From positions 491 to 40,273 of the forward strand of contig NZ_QUEM01000033.1 of the NCBI RefSeq assembly GCF_003477995.1: a stretch of DNA of 39,783 bases. Direction: 5' to 3'. The position numbers and the translations under genes are program-made. The notes beneath the pieces are model-generated. The model made no database searches, was not told the DNA's origin, and saw nothing but the letters and a program-made list of their open reading frames with translations. The DNA is from Bacteroides sp. OF04-15BH. Lineage in GTDB: Bacteria > Bacteroidota > Bacteroidia > Bacteroidales > Bacteroidaceae. Positions 19,861 to 28,811 of this stretch are shown here, in pieces (the stretch's first letter is position 1; each line of letters opens with the position of its first letter).

Positions 19861-20587
19861 GGTTATTGTGGTGCGCGAACTGACCAAGAAGTTCGGCAAC
19901 TTTACGGCGGTGGACCACATCAGTTTTGAGGTGCACCGTGGGGAGATATTCGGTTTTCTGGGAGCCAACGGAGCCGGGAAAACCACAGCCATGAAGATTC
20001 TCTGCGGACTGAGCCTGCCTACCTCGGGGGGCGGAACGGTCAATGGGTTTGATATTTGCCGGGAACAGGAGAAGATAAAACGGAACATCGGATACATGAG
20101 CCAGAAGTTTTCTCTTTATGCCGACCTGAAGGTGTGGGAGAACATCCGTCTGTTCGGAGGTATTTACGGACTGAGCAGCAAGGTGATTCGTGAAAAGACC
20201 GAGTCGATGCTCCATAATCTGAACATGACGGACCTGCGCAACGAGCTGGTGGGCGATCTGCCGTTGGGCTGGAAACAGAAACTGGCATTCAGCATCGCGC
20301 TGATTCATGAGCCCGGAATCGTTTTCCTGGATGAGCCAACCGGAGGCGTGGACCCCGAGACGCGCCGTCTGTTTTGGGAGATGATTTACGAAACGGCTTC
20401 GCGCGGCACTACCATATTCGTAACGACACACTATATGGATGAGGCCGAATACTGCGACCGGGTGTCCATCATGGTCGATGGCGTGATTGCCGATCTGGAC
20501 GCTCCGGCCACCCTGAAAGAACGCTATCAGGCCGCCGACATGGATGCCGTGTTCCGGCAGCTGGCTCTGAAAGCCAAGCGCCAGTGA
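19844..20587 (+). CDS. ABC transporter ATP-binding protein (second half of a YbhF-like pair)
   Basis: 247 residues from ATG 19844 (MDKENEV), chosen over ATG 19838 because AAGGAG sits at a better distance. Walker A GANGAGKTT (40-48) and Walker B VFLDEPTGGVD (E164) are complete, but the signature is LPLGWKQK (139-146) instead of LSGG. That degenerate form is also found in the second cassette of YbhF-type exporters, so the pair likely has one normal and one weakened ATP site. The C-terminus is short. It partners the ATPase before it and the permeases after it. Confidence 0.9.
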   Translation: MDKENEVIVVRELTKKFGNFTAVDHISFEVHRGEIFGFLGANGAGKTTAMKILCGLSLPTSGGGTVNGFDICREQEKIKRNIGYMSQKFSLYADLKVWENIRLFGGIYGLSSKVIREKTESMLHNLNMTDLRNELVGDLPLGWKQKLAFSIALIHEPGIVFLDEPTGGVDPETRRLFWEMIYETASRGTTIFVTTHYMDEAEYCDRVSIMVDGVIADLDAPATLKERYQAADMDAVFRQLALKAKRQ

Positions 20588-20629
20588 CAGAGAGTGACAA
20601 CAGAGGTTAAACCATAAAAATAGGACACC

Positions 20630-21742
20630 ATGAAAGGTTTTTTATCATTTGTCAGAAAAGAGTTCTGGCACATCTTCCGCGACAAAAGAACCATTCTGAT
20701 TGTGCTGGTGATGCCGGTGGTGCAGATCATTCTGTTTGGCTTTGCCATCAGTACGGAGGTGCACGACGCCCGTGTGGATATCGTGGGCAACTGGTCGGAC
20801 CCGTCCGTGCGTCGTATTGCCGGACGGATGGAGCAGAATCATTATCTGCGTGTGGTGTCGGTTTATGAAACGGTGGCCGATGTGCCGGAGCGCTTCCGCA
20901 AGGGACTGACCGATGTGGCGGTGTGCTTTGAGCGCGACTTCGATGCCCGCCTGCGCCATGAGGGTAGGGCCGAAGTGCGTCTGCTGAGCGATGCTTCCGA
21001 CCCGAACACGGCGCAGATGATTGTGAATTATGTCAACGGGGTGCTCACGGATGCCCAGAGTGATCTGATGCTGAAGGATCGGCCGGAACCGGCAAGCGAG
21101 GCATCATTCCCTTATGTGCAGTATATGTATAACCCTTCGGTGCTCTCGGCCTATAACTTTGTGCCCGGAGTGATGGGACTGATCCTGATGCTGGTATGCT
21201 CCATGATGACCGCCATCTCCATAGTGCGCGAAAAAGAGTATGGCACGATGGAACTGCTGCTGGTATCGCCTGTGCGCCCGATGAGCGTCATTGTCAGTAA
21301 GGCCGTACCTTATCTGGTGCTTTCGGTGGTGAATCTCGTGACGATTCTGCTTCTGGCACGGTGGGTGCTCGATGTGCCCATGAGGGGCAGTCTGCTGCTT
21401 TTGCTGCTTGTCTCTGTGCTGTTCATTCTGGCATCCCTGGGACTGGGTTTGCTGATTTCTGTGATAGCCTCCACCCAAAAGACCGCCTTGCTGATTTCCG
21501 GTATGGGACTCACGATGCCCACGATGATCTTCTCGGGCATTATCTTCCCTTGTGAAAGCATGCCGGTGATCTTGCAGTATTTTTCCGATATCATTCCGGC
21601 AAAGTGGTATATCATTATCGTCAAGAAAGTGATGATAGAGGGAGTAGGCTTTGGTTATATTTATCAGGAGTTTCTGGTGCTGCTCGCGATGACGGTATTC
21701 CTGTTGACCGTAAGCATCGGACTGTTTCGAAAAAGATTATAA
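20630..21742 (+). CDS. ABC-2 type permease (YbhS/YbhR-like), first
   Basis: 370 residues with one TM near the N-terminus (ILIVLVMPVVQIILFGFAIS), a large periplasmic loop of about 130 residues (VDIVGNWSDPSVRRIAGRME), then five TM segments from about 175. EYGTMELLLVSPVRPMSVIVSK is the conserved cytoplasmic coupling motif of ABC2_membrane_3 proteins (KExGTxExLLxxP). FSGIIFPCESMPVILQYFSDIIPAKWYI is the typical last-loop region. It should pair with the next gene as a heterodimer. The gap to the ATPase stop is 42 bases. Confidence 0.9.
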   Translation: MKGFLSFVRKEFWHIFRDKRTILIVLVMPVVQIILFGFAISTEVHDARVDIVGNWSDPSVRRIAGRMEQNHYLRVVSVYETVADVPERFRKGLTDVAVCFERDFDARLRHEGRAEVRLLSDASDPNTAQMIVNYVNGVLTDAQSDLMLKDRPEPASEASFPYVQYMYNPSVLSAYNFVPGVMGLILMLVCSMMTAISIVREKEYGTMELLLVSPVRPMSVIVSKAVPYLVLSVVNLVTILLLARWVLDVPMRGSLLLLLLVSVLFILASLGLGLLISVIASTQKTALLISGMGLTMPTMIFSGIIFPCESMPVILQYFSDIIPAKWYIIIVKKVMIEGVGFGYIYQEFLVLLAMTVFLLTVSIGLFRKRL

Positions 21743-21757
21743 GAGGAGGAAGGCGTT

Positions 21758-22864
21758 ATGACACTGTGGTATTTGCTCGAAAAAGAGTTCAAGCAGTTTT
21801 TCCGGGATCCGGGATTGCCCAAGATGGCAATTGCCTTCCCGGTACTGATGATGCTGGTGTTTCCTTTTGCCGTGAGCATGGAAATCCGGAACATCAACCT
21901 GGTGGTTGTGGACGAGAACCGTACAGAAGTCTCATCCGAACTGATTCAGACCTGTACCGCATCGGGATATTTCAATCTGGTGGAAGTCAGCTCCAATCCC
22001 GAGCGGGCTATGGACCTGATGGACCGTAACCGGGCCGATGCCATTCTGACCATCGGTTCCGATCTGGACCGCAAGCTGGGACGGGGAGAAGACTTGCCTG
22101 TTGGCATCAAGGTGAACACCATCAACGGAACGAAGGGAAGTATCGGTGCGGGCTATCTGACCAGTAGTGTGCGTCAGTTTTACGCCCGCAAGAAAGCCGG
22201 ACAGGGGGAGAGCGCGGCTTCTCTTTCTCTGGATGTTTCTCCGAAATACTATTTCAATCCGTTCTTGGATTATAAGAAATTCATGGTGCCGGCCCTGATT
22301 GTCATTGCCATCACCATGCTGACCGGTTTCTTTCCGGCCCTGAATATCGTGAGCGAAAAGGAACGGGGCACCATCGAGCAAATCAACGTCACGCCCGTGC
22401 GTCGCAGTGCCTTTATCCTGTGCAAGATGATTCCCTACTGGCTGGTGGCCTTCTTCGTACTTTCTGCCTGTCTGCTCATAGCCTGGCTGGTGTATGGTTA
22501 TTCTTGTGCCGGAAGCGTGGGCCTGATGTATCTCTTCACCGCTTTCAATATAATGGTGACGGCCGGTATGGGTCTGCTCATCTCCAATTACAGCGACAAT
22601 GCGCAGCAGGCCATGTTCATCACCTGGTTCTTTATGATGGTGTTCATGTTGGTGAGCGGCATTTTCACCCCAATCGCTTCCATGCCTTCCTGGGCAAAGG
22701 TTCTGACCTATCTGAACCCCATGCGCTACTATGCCGATGCCATGCGTGCGATCTACATGAAAGGAAGCACATTCCTCGATTTGTGGAAAGATGCTTTGGG
22801 ATTGCTCACCATCGGTTCGGTTATGATTACCTGGGCCATTCTGAGTTATAGAAAAACGAATTGA
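21758..22864 (+). CDS. ABC-2 type permease (YbhS/YbhR-like), second
   Basis: 368 residues, same layout as the previous permease: LEKEFKQFFRDPGLPKMAIAFPV at the N-terminus, a periplasmic loop, then EKERGTIEQINVTPVRRSAFILCK as the coupling motif and MSNYSDNAQQAMF-type last TMs (here LLISNYSDNAQQAMFI). ISGIFTPIASMPSWAKVL closes the loop. It has its own strong ribosome site (AGGAGGA at about 21744). It is the last gene of the export operon. Drug or lipid export is a family-level expectation only. Confidence 0.9.
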   Translation: MTLWYLLEKEFKQFFRDPGLPKMAIAFPVLMMLVFPFAVSMEIRNINLVVVDENRTEVSSELIQTCTASGYFNLVEVSSNPERAMDLMDRNRADAILTIGSDLDRKLGRGEDLPVGIKVNTINGTKGSIGAGYLTSSVRQFYARKKAGQGESAASLSLDVSPKYYFNPFLDYKKFMVPALIVIAITMLTGFFPALNIVSEKERGTIEQINVTPVRRSAFILCKMIPYWLVAFFVLSACLLIAWLVYGYSCAGSVGLMYLFTAFNIMVTAGMGLLISNYSDNAQQAMFITWFFMMVFMLVSGIFTPIASMPSWAKVLTYLNPMRYYADAMRAIYMKGSTFLDLWKDALGLLTIGSVMITWAILSYRKTN

Positions 22865-22918
22865 TGGGAACGGCAACCCTATAAAAAATATTAAAGTGAT
22901 GTTTTTATAAAGGGCTTT

Positions 22919-22934
22919 CCCTAACTTTGTAGGG
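22919..22934 (+). promoter_or_regulatory. -7 element inside a small palindrome before the Crp/Fnr gene
   Basis: TAACTTTG (22922-22929) matches TAnnTTTG and lies within CCCTA-N6-TAGGG (22919-22934). The Crp/Fnr start is 21 bases further on. No clear -33 TTTG at 19-21 bases. The palindrome could be an operator. Confidence 0.5.
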
Positions 22935-22950
22935 ACGTAAATTTAATACC

Positions 22951-23526
22951 ATGGCGGATCTTAATCTACTACATAATAACAAAGGCTTGCTCAAGCTGAT
23001 TACTTTTTTGAAAAACAAAGGCGAACGGAGAACGATGCGAAGACGGGATTTTTTTGTCCGTCAGGGAGAGTATCATGCCGAGATAGCCTATATCCTGCGA
23101 GGAAGCTTTAAACTTTTTACATCGGATTATCGGGGAAAGGAGCAGATTCTGTCTTTTTCCTTCGATCATGAATTTGTGGCCTGCTATTTGCCGCCCCGTT
23201 ATGGCTGCAAGGCCCTGCTCAGCGTGCAGGCTCTGGAAGAGTCGGTGCTTCTGGTGGCTCCTCTTAAAGATATTCTTTCCCAGATACAGATTGAGCAGAA
23301 CGGTACCATTTATGTTTCGGATTTTGTAGAAAGTCTGGCCTTTGACCTCTTGCGGAAAAACGTGTCTTTCCGCTGTGAGGCCCCCGAAGAACGCTACCGG
23401 AAATTGATTGTGCGCATTCCCGATATCCTGAATCGGGTCAGCATGAAAGACATTGCTTCGTATATCGGAGTGACACCCGAAACCTTGAGCCGTATGCGCA
23501 GCCGCATGCTTCTGGAAGAAAAATAG
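22951..23526 (+). CDS. Crp/Fnr-family transcriptional regulator
   Basis: 191 residues. An N-terminal cyclic-nucleotide-type beta-barrel (FFVRQGEYHAEIAYILRGSFKLF, KEQILSFSFDHEFVACY) is followed by a long dimer helix and a C-terminal HTH (163-186: VSMKDIASYIGVTPETLSRM). The recognition helix has E177, S180 and R181, the E-x-x-S-R pattern that in E. coli FNR (E209, S212, R213) reads TTGAT half-sites. There is no N-terminal Cys cluster, so it is not an oxygen-sensing Fe-S FNR; the signal is unknown. An FNR-type box lies 6 bases after its stop, upstream of the glycoside hydrolase operon, and two more lie at 35782 and 39643. Control of those units is inference. Confidence 0.85.
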   Translation: MADLNLLHNNKGLLKLITFLKNKGERRTMRRRDFFVRQGEYHAEIAYILRGSFKLFTSDYRGKEQILSFSFDHEFVACYLPPRYGCKALLSVQALEESVLLVAPLKDILSQIQIEQNGTIYVSDFVESLAFDLLRKNVSFRCEAPEERYRKLIVRIPDILNRVSMKDIASYIGVTPETLSRMRSRMLLEEK

Positions 23527-23532
23527 AAAATA

Positions 23533-23546
23533 TTGATTAGAATCAA
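23533..23546 (+). promoter_or_regulatory. FNR-type box upstream of the GH92 operon
   Basis: TTGATTAGAATCAA is a perfect TTGAT-N4-ATCAA palindrome. After 51 bases comes TTTCTTTG (23598-23605), a five-of-six match to the -7 element, and the GH92 start lies 20 bases after that. No TTTG at -33, as expected of an activator-dependent promoter. Confidence 0.65.
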
Positions 23547-23625
23547 GATTTTGTTTCCTGCTCATTGGAAAAGGCAAAGAAGAAATCATGTTTTTTATTT
23601 CTTTGTAAAAGATTAAAGAAAAGCC

Positions 23626-25911
23626 ATGAGAAATTTTTTGTTTTTACTGTTGATATTATTGCCGATACACGGGAATTGTTCCCAACGCAAATCTTCGAAA
23701 AGCATATTGGACTATGTGGATTTGTTTGTAGGCACATCCAACTCCAGATGGATGTTGGGACCTTATGCCTCGGTGCCCTACGGAATGGTACAGTTGGGAC
23801 CGGACAATCAGGACGGAGAGTGGATGGCGGGCTATGAGTATTCTTTTGCCAGCATCCGGGGCTTCAGTCATATCCATGCCTATGCCCATGCCGGTTTGCT
23901 GATTATGCCGGCTGCACAGGATTTCACCCAGTATGGAGGAAGTGTCTCTTCTGCCTATCGTGGCGCCGGTGCCGGTTATCATTCCCGCATGTTGAAAAAC
24001 ACGGAAAAGGCTTATCCCGGTTACTATGGCTGTGAGCTGTATGATGCGGAATGCAAGGCCGAGATGACTGCAACGACGCATTGTGGTTTCCACCGTTACA
24101 CGTTTCACGAGAAGGATAATGTGCGTATCCTGTTGTCTTCTTTGGTGGTTTCCGAATATACTCCCAGCGTAGTGGAGGCTCATTTTGAGCCCAAAAATAA
24201 TAAGGAAGTGGAAGGCTATGCCCGGATGAGAGGCATTTATGGAGACTATACCCTGTATTTTGCTATTGAGTTTAATAAGCCCTTCAAGGACTTTAACGGA
24301 TGGGTTGGTGATAAAGTGTTCAGCAATGCGGATTCAATACATGGAAAGGATGATGTCGGAGCCTTTGTGAACTATGCTACCCGTGAAGGCGAAGAAATTA
24401 TGTTGAAAGTGGGACTGTCTTTGGTGGATCTGGATGGTGCCCGGAATAATCTGCGTCAGGAACTGGCTGCTACGGGTTGGGATTTTGAAGCTGTGGCCCG
24501 TCAGGCTGCCGAAGAATGGGAGAAACGGTTGTCATCCATAGAAGTGTATGGAGAGGAACGAGATAAGAAAAAGTTTTATACTAACTTCTATCGCGCCATT
24601 TGCAAGCAGACCTGGAGCGATTGCGACGGCAGATACCGAGATACGTATGGCAAGATCCACCAGCTTCCGCAAGGACAGAAAATGTATGGCGGTGACGCCT
24701 TCTGGAACACTTATTGGAATGTAAACACCCTGTTGTCACTGGTACATACCGATTTGATGAACGGATGGGTACAGACGCAACTGGAGTTATATAGAACTTT
24801 CGGATGGACAAACAACGGACCTACCGGACTGAAAATGTCCGGCATTATGGATGTCACCCACGAAATAGCCCTGATGGTGGCTGCCTATCAGAAAGGAATC
24901 CGTGACTATGACGTAGAGAAACTGTATGAGGCAGTAAGTCATAATTCAAAAGAGCAAGGAAGGCGTTTCGGATTCGGAGGCATGGGCTGTCTCTCAGGCA
25001 TGGAATATCTGAATGTTTATGACTCATTGGGATATGTTCCTTACGAAATGAATCAGGCATCGCGCACCTTGGATTACGCCTTTACAGACTATTGTGCGGC
25101 TCAGTTGGCCAAAAGTTTCGGTAAGGAAGCCGATTACAAACTGTTTCTAAAGCGCTCCGAAAACTGGAAGAATCAGTTGCATCCGGAACTTAAATATCAG
25201 ATGCCGCGCTCTGCCGATGGCAGTTGGAAGACAAATTTCAATAAATTCTCCGGCGAAGGATGGGTGGAAGGAAACAGCTGGCAATATACGTGGTATGTGC
25301 CTCATGATGTGCCCGGTCTGGTGGAAGCCATAGGGCGTGATACCTTTAACTGCCGCTTGGAAGAAGGCTTTGAAAAGTCCCGGAAACATAAGTTTGCGGC
25401 ACATGCTTTTGATCGCTATCAGCCTGTTCCGTTTGAATATTATATCAATCATGGCAATGAAGCCAATATGCAGGCCAGTTTCCTGTTCAACTATTCCGGA
25501 AAACCCTGGCTGACGCAGAAATATTCACGGGAGATACTGGATGTGTTTTACGGCGATACGCCTTACGAAGGATGGGGAGGCGATGAAGACGAAGGGCAGA
25601 TGGGAGCCTGGTTTGTGATTGCTTCAATGGGTCTGTTTGAAATGGATGGAGGTGTTACTTCTGAACCTCAGTTTGACCTGTCGTCTCCTTTGTTTGATAA
25701 AGTGGTGATTCACATTGATCCGCGTTATCATGGCGGAAAGCCTTTTGTGATCAAGGCTATCAATAATTCACCGCAGAATGTCTATATCCAGTCTGCTACC
25801 TTGAACGGTACACCTTTGCAAAAACCGAAAATTAAGTTTAAAGACGTGGTGGCTGGTGGAACACTGATTTTGAAAATGGGACCGAAACCTAATACCCACT
25901 GGGGAGTATAA
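23626..25911 (+). CDS. GH92 exo-alpha-mannosidase
   Basis: 761 residues with a hydrophobic signal segment (MRNFLFLLLILLPIHGNC). VDLFVGTSNSRWMLGPYASVPYGMVQLGPDN and GFSHIHAYAHAGLLIMP are the standard N-terminal signatures of family GH92, calcium-dependent enzymes that release mannose from alpha-mannosides such as N-glycans and yeast mannan. The presumed catalytic acid is E474 (VPYEMNQASRTLDYAF) and the general-base region is GGDEDEGQMGAW (D653-D655 area). YVPHDVPGLVEAIG is also conserved. The linkage preference cannot be read from sequence. First gene of the four-gene GH operon; the GH35 start follows 31 bases after its stop. Confidence 0.95.
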   Translation: MRNFLFLLLILLPIHGNCSQRKSSKSILDYVDLFVGTSNSRWMLGPYASVPYGMVQLGPDNQDGEWMAGYEYSFASIRGFSHIHAYAHAGLLIMPAAQDFTQYGGSVSSAYRGAGAGYHSRMLKNTEKAYPGYYGCELYDAECKAEMTATTHCGFHRYTFHEKDNVRILLSSLVVSEYTPSVVEAHFEPKNNKEVEGYARMRGIYGDYTLYFAIEFNKPFKDFNGWVGDKVFSNADSIHGKDDVGAFVNYATREGEEIMLKVGLSLVDLDGARNNLRQELAATGWDFEAVARQAAEEWEKRLSSIEVYGEERDKKKFYTNFYRAICKQTWSDCDGRYRDTYGKIHQLPQGQKMYGGDAFWNTYWNVNTLLSLVHTDLMNGWVQTQLELYRTFGWTNNGPTGLKMSGIMDVTHEIALMVAAYQKGIRDYDVEKLYEAVSHNSKEQGRRFGFGGMGCLSGMEYLNVYDSLGYVPYEMNQASRTLDYAFTDYCAAQLAKSFGKEADYKLFLKRSENWKNQLHPELKYQMPRSADGSWKTNFNKFSGEGWVEGNSWQYTWYVPHDVPGLVEAIGRDTFNCRLEEGFEKSRKHKFAAHAFDRYQPVPFEYYINHGNEANMQASFLFNYSGKPWLTQKYSREILDVFYGDTPYEGWGGDEDEGQMGAWFVIASMGLFEMDGGVTSEPQFDLSSPLFDKVVIHIDPRYHGGKPFVIKAINNSPQNVYIQSATLNGTPLQKPKIKFKDVVAGGTLILKMGPKPNTHWGV

Positions 25912-25942
25912 CACTTTGCTTTTACTTTATAAAAATAACACT

Positions 25943-28789
25943 ATGATAAAAAAACATTTCTTATGGTTGCTGATGTCTTTCTGCTTTTTGGCGACATCCG
26001 CATGGGCTTTGCCTGAAAAACACTTCAAGCATCCCGACCGTATCAAGTACGATCAGAACTGCTTTCAGATTGAAGGACGCGATGTATTCGTATTCAGCGC
26101 CGCTTTCCATTATTTCAGAGTACCTCAGGAACTGTGGCGCGACCGCTTCCGGAAAATCAAGGAAGCAGGTTTCAATACGGTAGAAACCTATGTTCCCTGG
26201 AACTGGCATGAGCGTAATATGCCCAAAAACGTGCGTGATTTTTCCCAATGTGATTTTAGCGACCTGAAAGAATGGTTGCGTATGGCTCATGAGGAGTTTG
26301 ACCTGTATACGATTGTGCGTCCGGGACCTTTTATCTGTGCCGAATGGGCCGGCGGAGCTTATCCGCGCTGGCTGGCCAAATATTGCCCCGAGAAGTATGA
26401 AACCAGTTTCTGGCTGCGCAGTAATCATCCCGAGCATCTGAAGTGGGCCCGTCATTGGTATGATGCGGTGTGCCCTGTTTTTGCCCAGGAACAGATTACC
26501 CGTAAGAAACCTGGAGAGAAGGGTATCATTATGGTGCAGCTGGAGAATGAATATATCTATTTTGGTATGGAGAGCGAGAAGAAGAAAGAAGTGTTGGCTT
26601 TCCTTTCCAAGGCATGTACCGACAACGGCATTGATGTGCCGCTCTTCACTTGTGTCACTCCCGAAGTGCGGGGAGCCTCAGACGAGGTGATCAGTCAGCT
26701 TTTTGATATGGACAATCAGTACGTGTGGTGGAATGTCCATGAGGCGAAGAGCAGAATTGAGAATCTGAAGAAAGAACAGCCCAACGCTCCGGCTTTTGTG
26801 TGCGAATTGCAGGGCGGCTGGTTCTCTACCGTAGGCGGTGGCCTGAGCGAGGACAGTTATCTGGACGGACGGCATGCACGCGGCATGGCGCTGATGGCCA
26901 TGGCCGGAGGAGCCACCGGTTTGAATTATTACATGTTCTTTGGCGGTACGCATTTTGCGGGCTGGGGAGCACGTCGCATGACCACGACTTATGACTACGG
27001 TGCTGCCTTGAAAGAAAACGGAGGTGTAGGCGAAAAATATTTTGCCGTAAAGGCTGTGGGCCGTTTTGTTGCCAAGTATGGCACGGCTTTGGCTCAAAGT
27101 GCTCCGGTTGCTTTCACAGCCAATGTTCCTGAAGAGCGCCTCACGGTAGGGGTGCGTCAGGCAAAGGACGGCACTTTGTTTTTCTTCTTCTTTAATAGAG
27201 ATAAGAAAGAACGCTTCAATAATCTGGTTCAGATCCAAACAAAGGATGGAAAACTCTATCCGATAGCTTGCGTTCTGGATGCGCTGGACAGTAAGGTTCT
27301 GGTATTGCCTTCAGGAGCCTCTCAGGGATTCTGGTATCCGGAGAATGTTACCGGTCCGGCCCGTTCTTCTGTGCACGGCGCGGTAATGTCCGGCGCGGCC
27401 TTTACCGGAGAGCAGAATCCGGCCGACCGTCCTGCCTTGTTGCCTTTGCCGATTCGTATCTCTTCTGCCGAATATTGTGTCGAACCATTCTGCGGTGACT
27501 GGCAGAAACTGAAACGAGGTGTGTCCTTGCCGGAGCTGGATGTGAACGACTGCCGTTATTCCATGTACCGCAGTCGGGTGAAACTGTCGGAAAAAGATGT
27601 TCAGAAGTATGGTTCCTTAATCTTCGAAATGTATACAGGCGACCCGATGTATGTTCAGGTGAACGGTAAGGTTGTGCCGCGTGCTTCTGAAGACGAACTG
27701 GATAATACCTTCCTTCTGAAGGATGTATTGCATGCGGGAGAGAATGAGATCATTGCCGTTTATGAGAACCGCGGACATGCTCATGGCTATCGCCCGATGG
27801 AGGAACTCAGCGGAATGAAGGCCGGAGGTCTGGGAGCCGGCATGTCCGAAGTGATTCCGGTGGAGGAATGGATGGTCAAGAAGATGGACTCTTCTTCTGA
27901 TACAGATATTCCGGAATTCCTGTCGAACAAGGAAGGCTGGGACAAGATTATGCTGGATGCAGGAACGATTGCCGATCTGGCTACCCTACAGATAGCCGGA
28001 TTGAAGCAGCCGAAATGGCCGGCTGCCTGGGTGCTTCAGCAACAGAATGGTACGGCTGTCTATCGGACAACCTTGCATTTCACGGACAAAATGTTGCGCG
28101 AAGGTACCACTGTGCTTGAGTTTGCCTGTGTGGATGACGGCGGTGCGCTTTGGGTAAACGGCAAAAAGGTGGCCGAGCATCAGGAATGGGATAAACCTTT
28201 TATTACGGACTTGGCAGATTATTTGCATGCCGGTGACAATGAAGTGGCCATTGTGGTCAGCAACAACAGTGGTGCTGGTGGTTTGCTGAAGGCTGTCCGT
28301 CTGTACCGCGCCATGACCATCTTGAAGACTTTGAATTGGGAAGTGTCCACCGATCTGGGCGGTGTCTGTGCCGGATTTACCGAAGGACGTAGCGGAGAAT
28401 ATACCTGGAAACCGTGCGCTCTGAAAACAGACGGTGTCGTTCCCCGTAAGGGAAGCTATGCTCCGGCAGGAGAAAGAGACGGCCTGTTGAAATGGTATCG
28501 GGTGAAATTCAACCTGCCGAAGAAAGAAAAAGGAATCTGGGTGCCCTGGCGTGCTTTGGTCAATGCCTCAGGAAGCGGATATATGTGGCTGAACGGACAC
28601 AATATCGGCCGGTATTGGGAAGAAGGACCGCAGCGCGAATTCTTCTTGCCCGAGTGCTGGCTGAAATTCGGCGAAGAAAATGTTCTGATTCTGGGTTTGA
28701 GAGAATCCGAGCAGAAGGGCGCTCTTCTGGAAAGTCTCGAAATCCTGCCTTATTATGAAGATGCCGAATACCGTGCAGACTATGAATAA
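25943..28789 (+). CDS. GH35 beta-galactosidase
   Basis: The start ATG 25943 gives a clean signal peptide (LLMSFCFLATSAWALP); an in-frame TTG-type start upstream would add nine polar residues. 948 residues. The GH35 TIM barrel shows FSAAFHYFRVPQELWRDRF, AGFNTVETYVPWNWHE and RPGPFICAEWAGGAYPRWL. The acid/base is E203 in QLENEYIYFG and the nucleophile E288 in VCELQGGWFS. After the barrel come beta-sandwich domains, including LWVNGKKVAEH and WLNGHNIGRYWEEGPQREF near the C-terminus, the usual GH35 jelly-roll ending. It should remove terminal beta-galactosyl residues in the periplasm or at the surface. The next gene starts 22 bases after its stop. Confidence 0.95.
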   Translation: MIKKHFLWLLMSFCFLATSAWALPEKHFKHPDRIKYDQNCFQIEGRDVFVFSAAFHYFRVPQELWRDRFRKIKEAGFNTVETYVPWNWHERNMPKNVRDFSQCDFSDLKEWLRMAHEEFDLYTIVRPGPFICAEWAGGAYPRWLAKYCPEKYETSFWLRSNHPEHLKWARHWYDAVCPVFAQEQITRKKPGEKGIIMVQLENEYIYFGMESEKKKEVLAFLSKACTDNGIDVPLFTCVTPEVRGASDEVISQLFDMDNQYVWWNVHEAKSRIENLKKEQPNAPAFVCELQGGWFSTVGGGLSEDSYLDGRHARGMALMAMAGGATGLNYYMFFGGTHFAGWGARRMTTTYDYGAALKENGGVGEKYFAVKAVGRFVAKYGTALAQSAPVAFTANVPEERLTVGVRQAKDGTLFFFFFNRDKKERFNNLVQIQTKDGKLYPIACVLDALDSKVLVLPSGASQGFWYPENVTGPARSSVHGAVMSGAAFTGEQNPADRPALLPLPIRISSAEYCVEPFCGDWQKLKRGVSLPELDVNDCRYSMYRSRVKLSEKDVQKYGSLIFEMYTGDPMYVQVNGKVVPRASEDELDNTFLLKDVLHAGENEIIAVYENRGHAHGYRPMEELSGMKAGGLGAGMSEVIPVEEWMVKKMDSSSDTDIPEFLSNKEGWDKIMLDAGTIADLATLQIAGLKQPKWPAAWVLQQQNGTAVYRTTLHFTDKMLREGTTVLEFACVDDGGALWVNGKKVAEHQEWDKPFITDLADYLHAGDNEVAIVVSNNSGAGGLLKAVRLYRAMTILKTLNWEVSTDLGGVCAGFTEGRSGEYTWKPCALKTDGVVPRKGSYAPAGERDGLLKWYRVKFNLPKKEKGIWVPWRALVNASGSGYMWLNGHNIGRYWEEGPQREFFLPECWLKFGEENVLILGLRESEQKGALLESLEILPYYEDAEYRADYE

Positions 28790-28811
28790 AAAACCTATAA
28801 AGTCAACAACA

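Noticed and set aside
20236..20300. LPLG signature of the second ATPase as evidence of a dead gene
   Set aside because: The same degenerate signature occurs in the second cassette of YbhF-type exporters, and both Walker motifs are intact.
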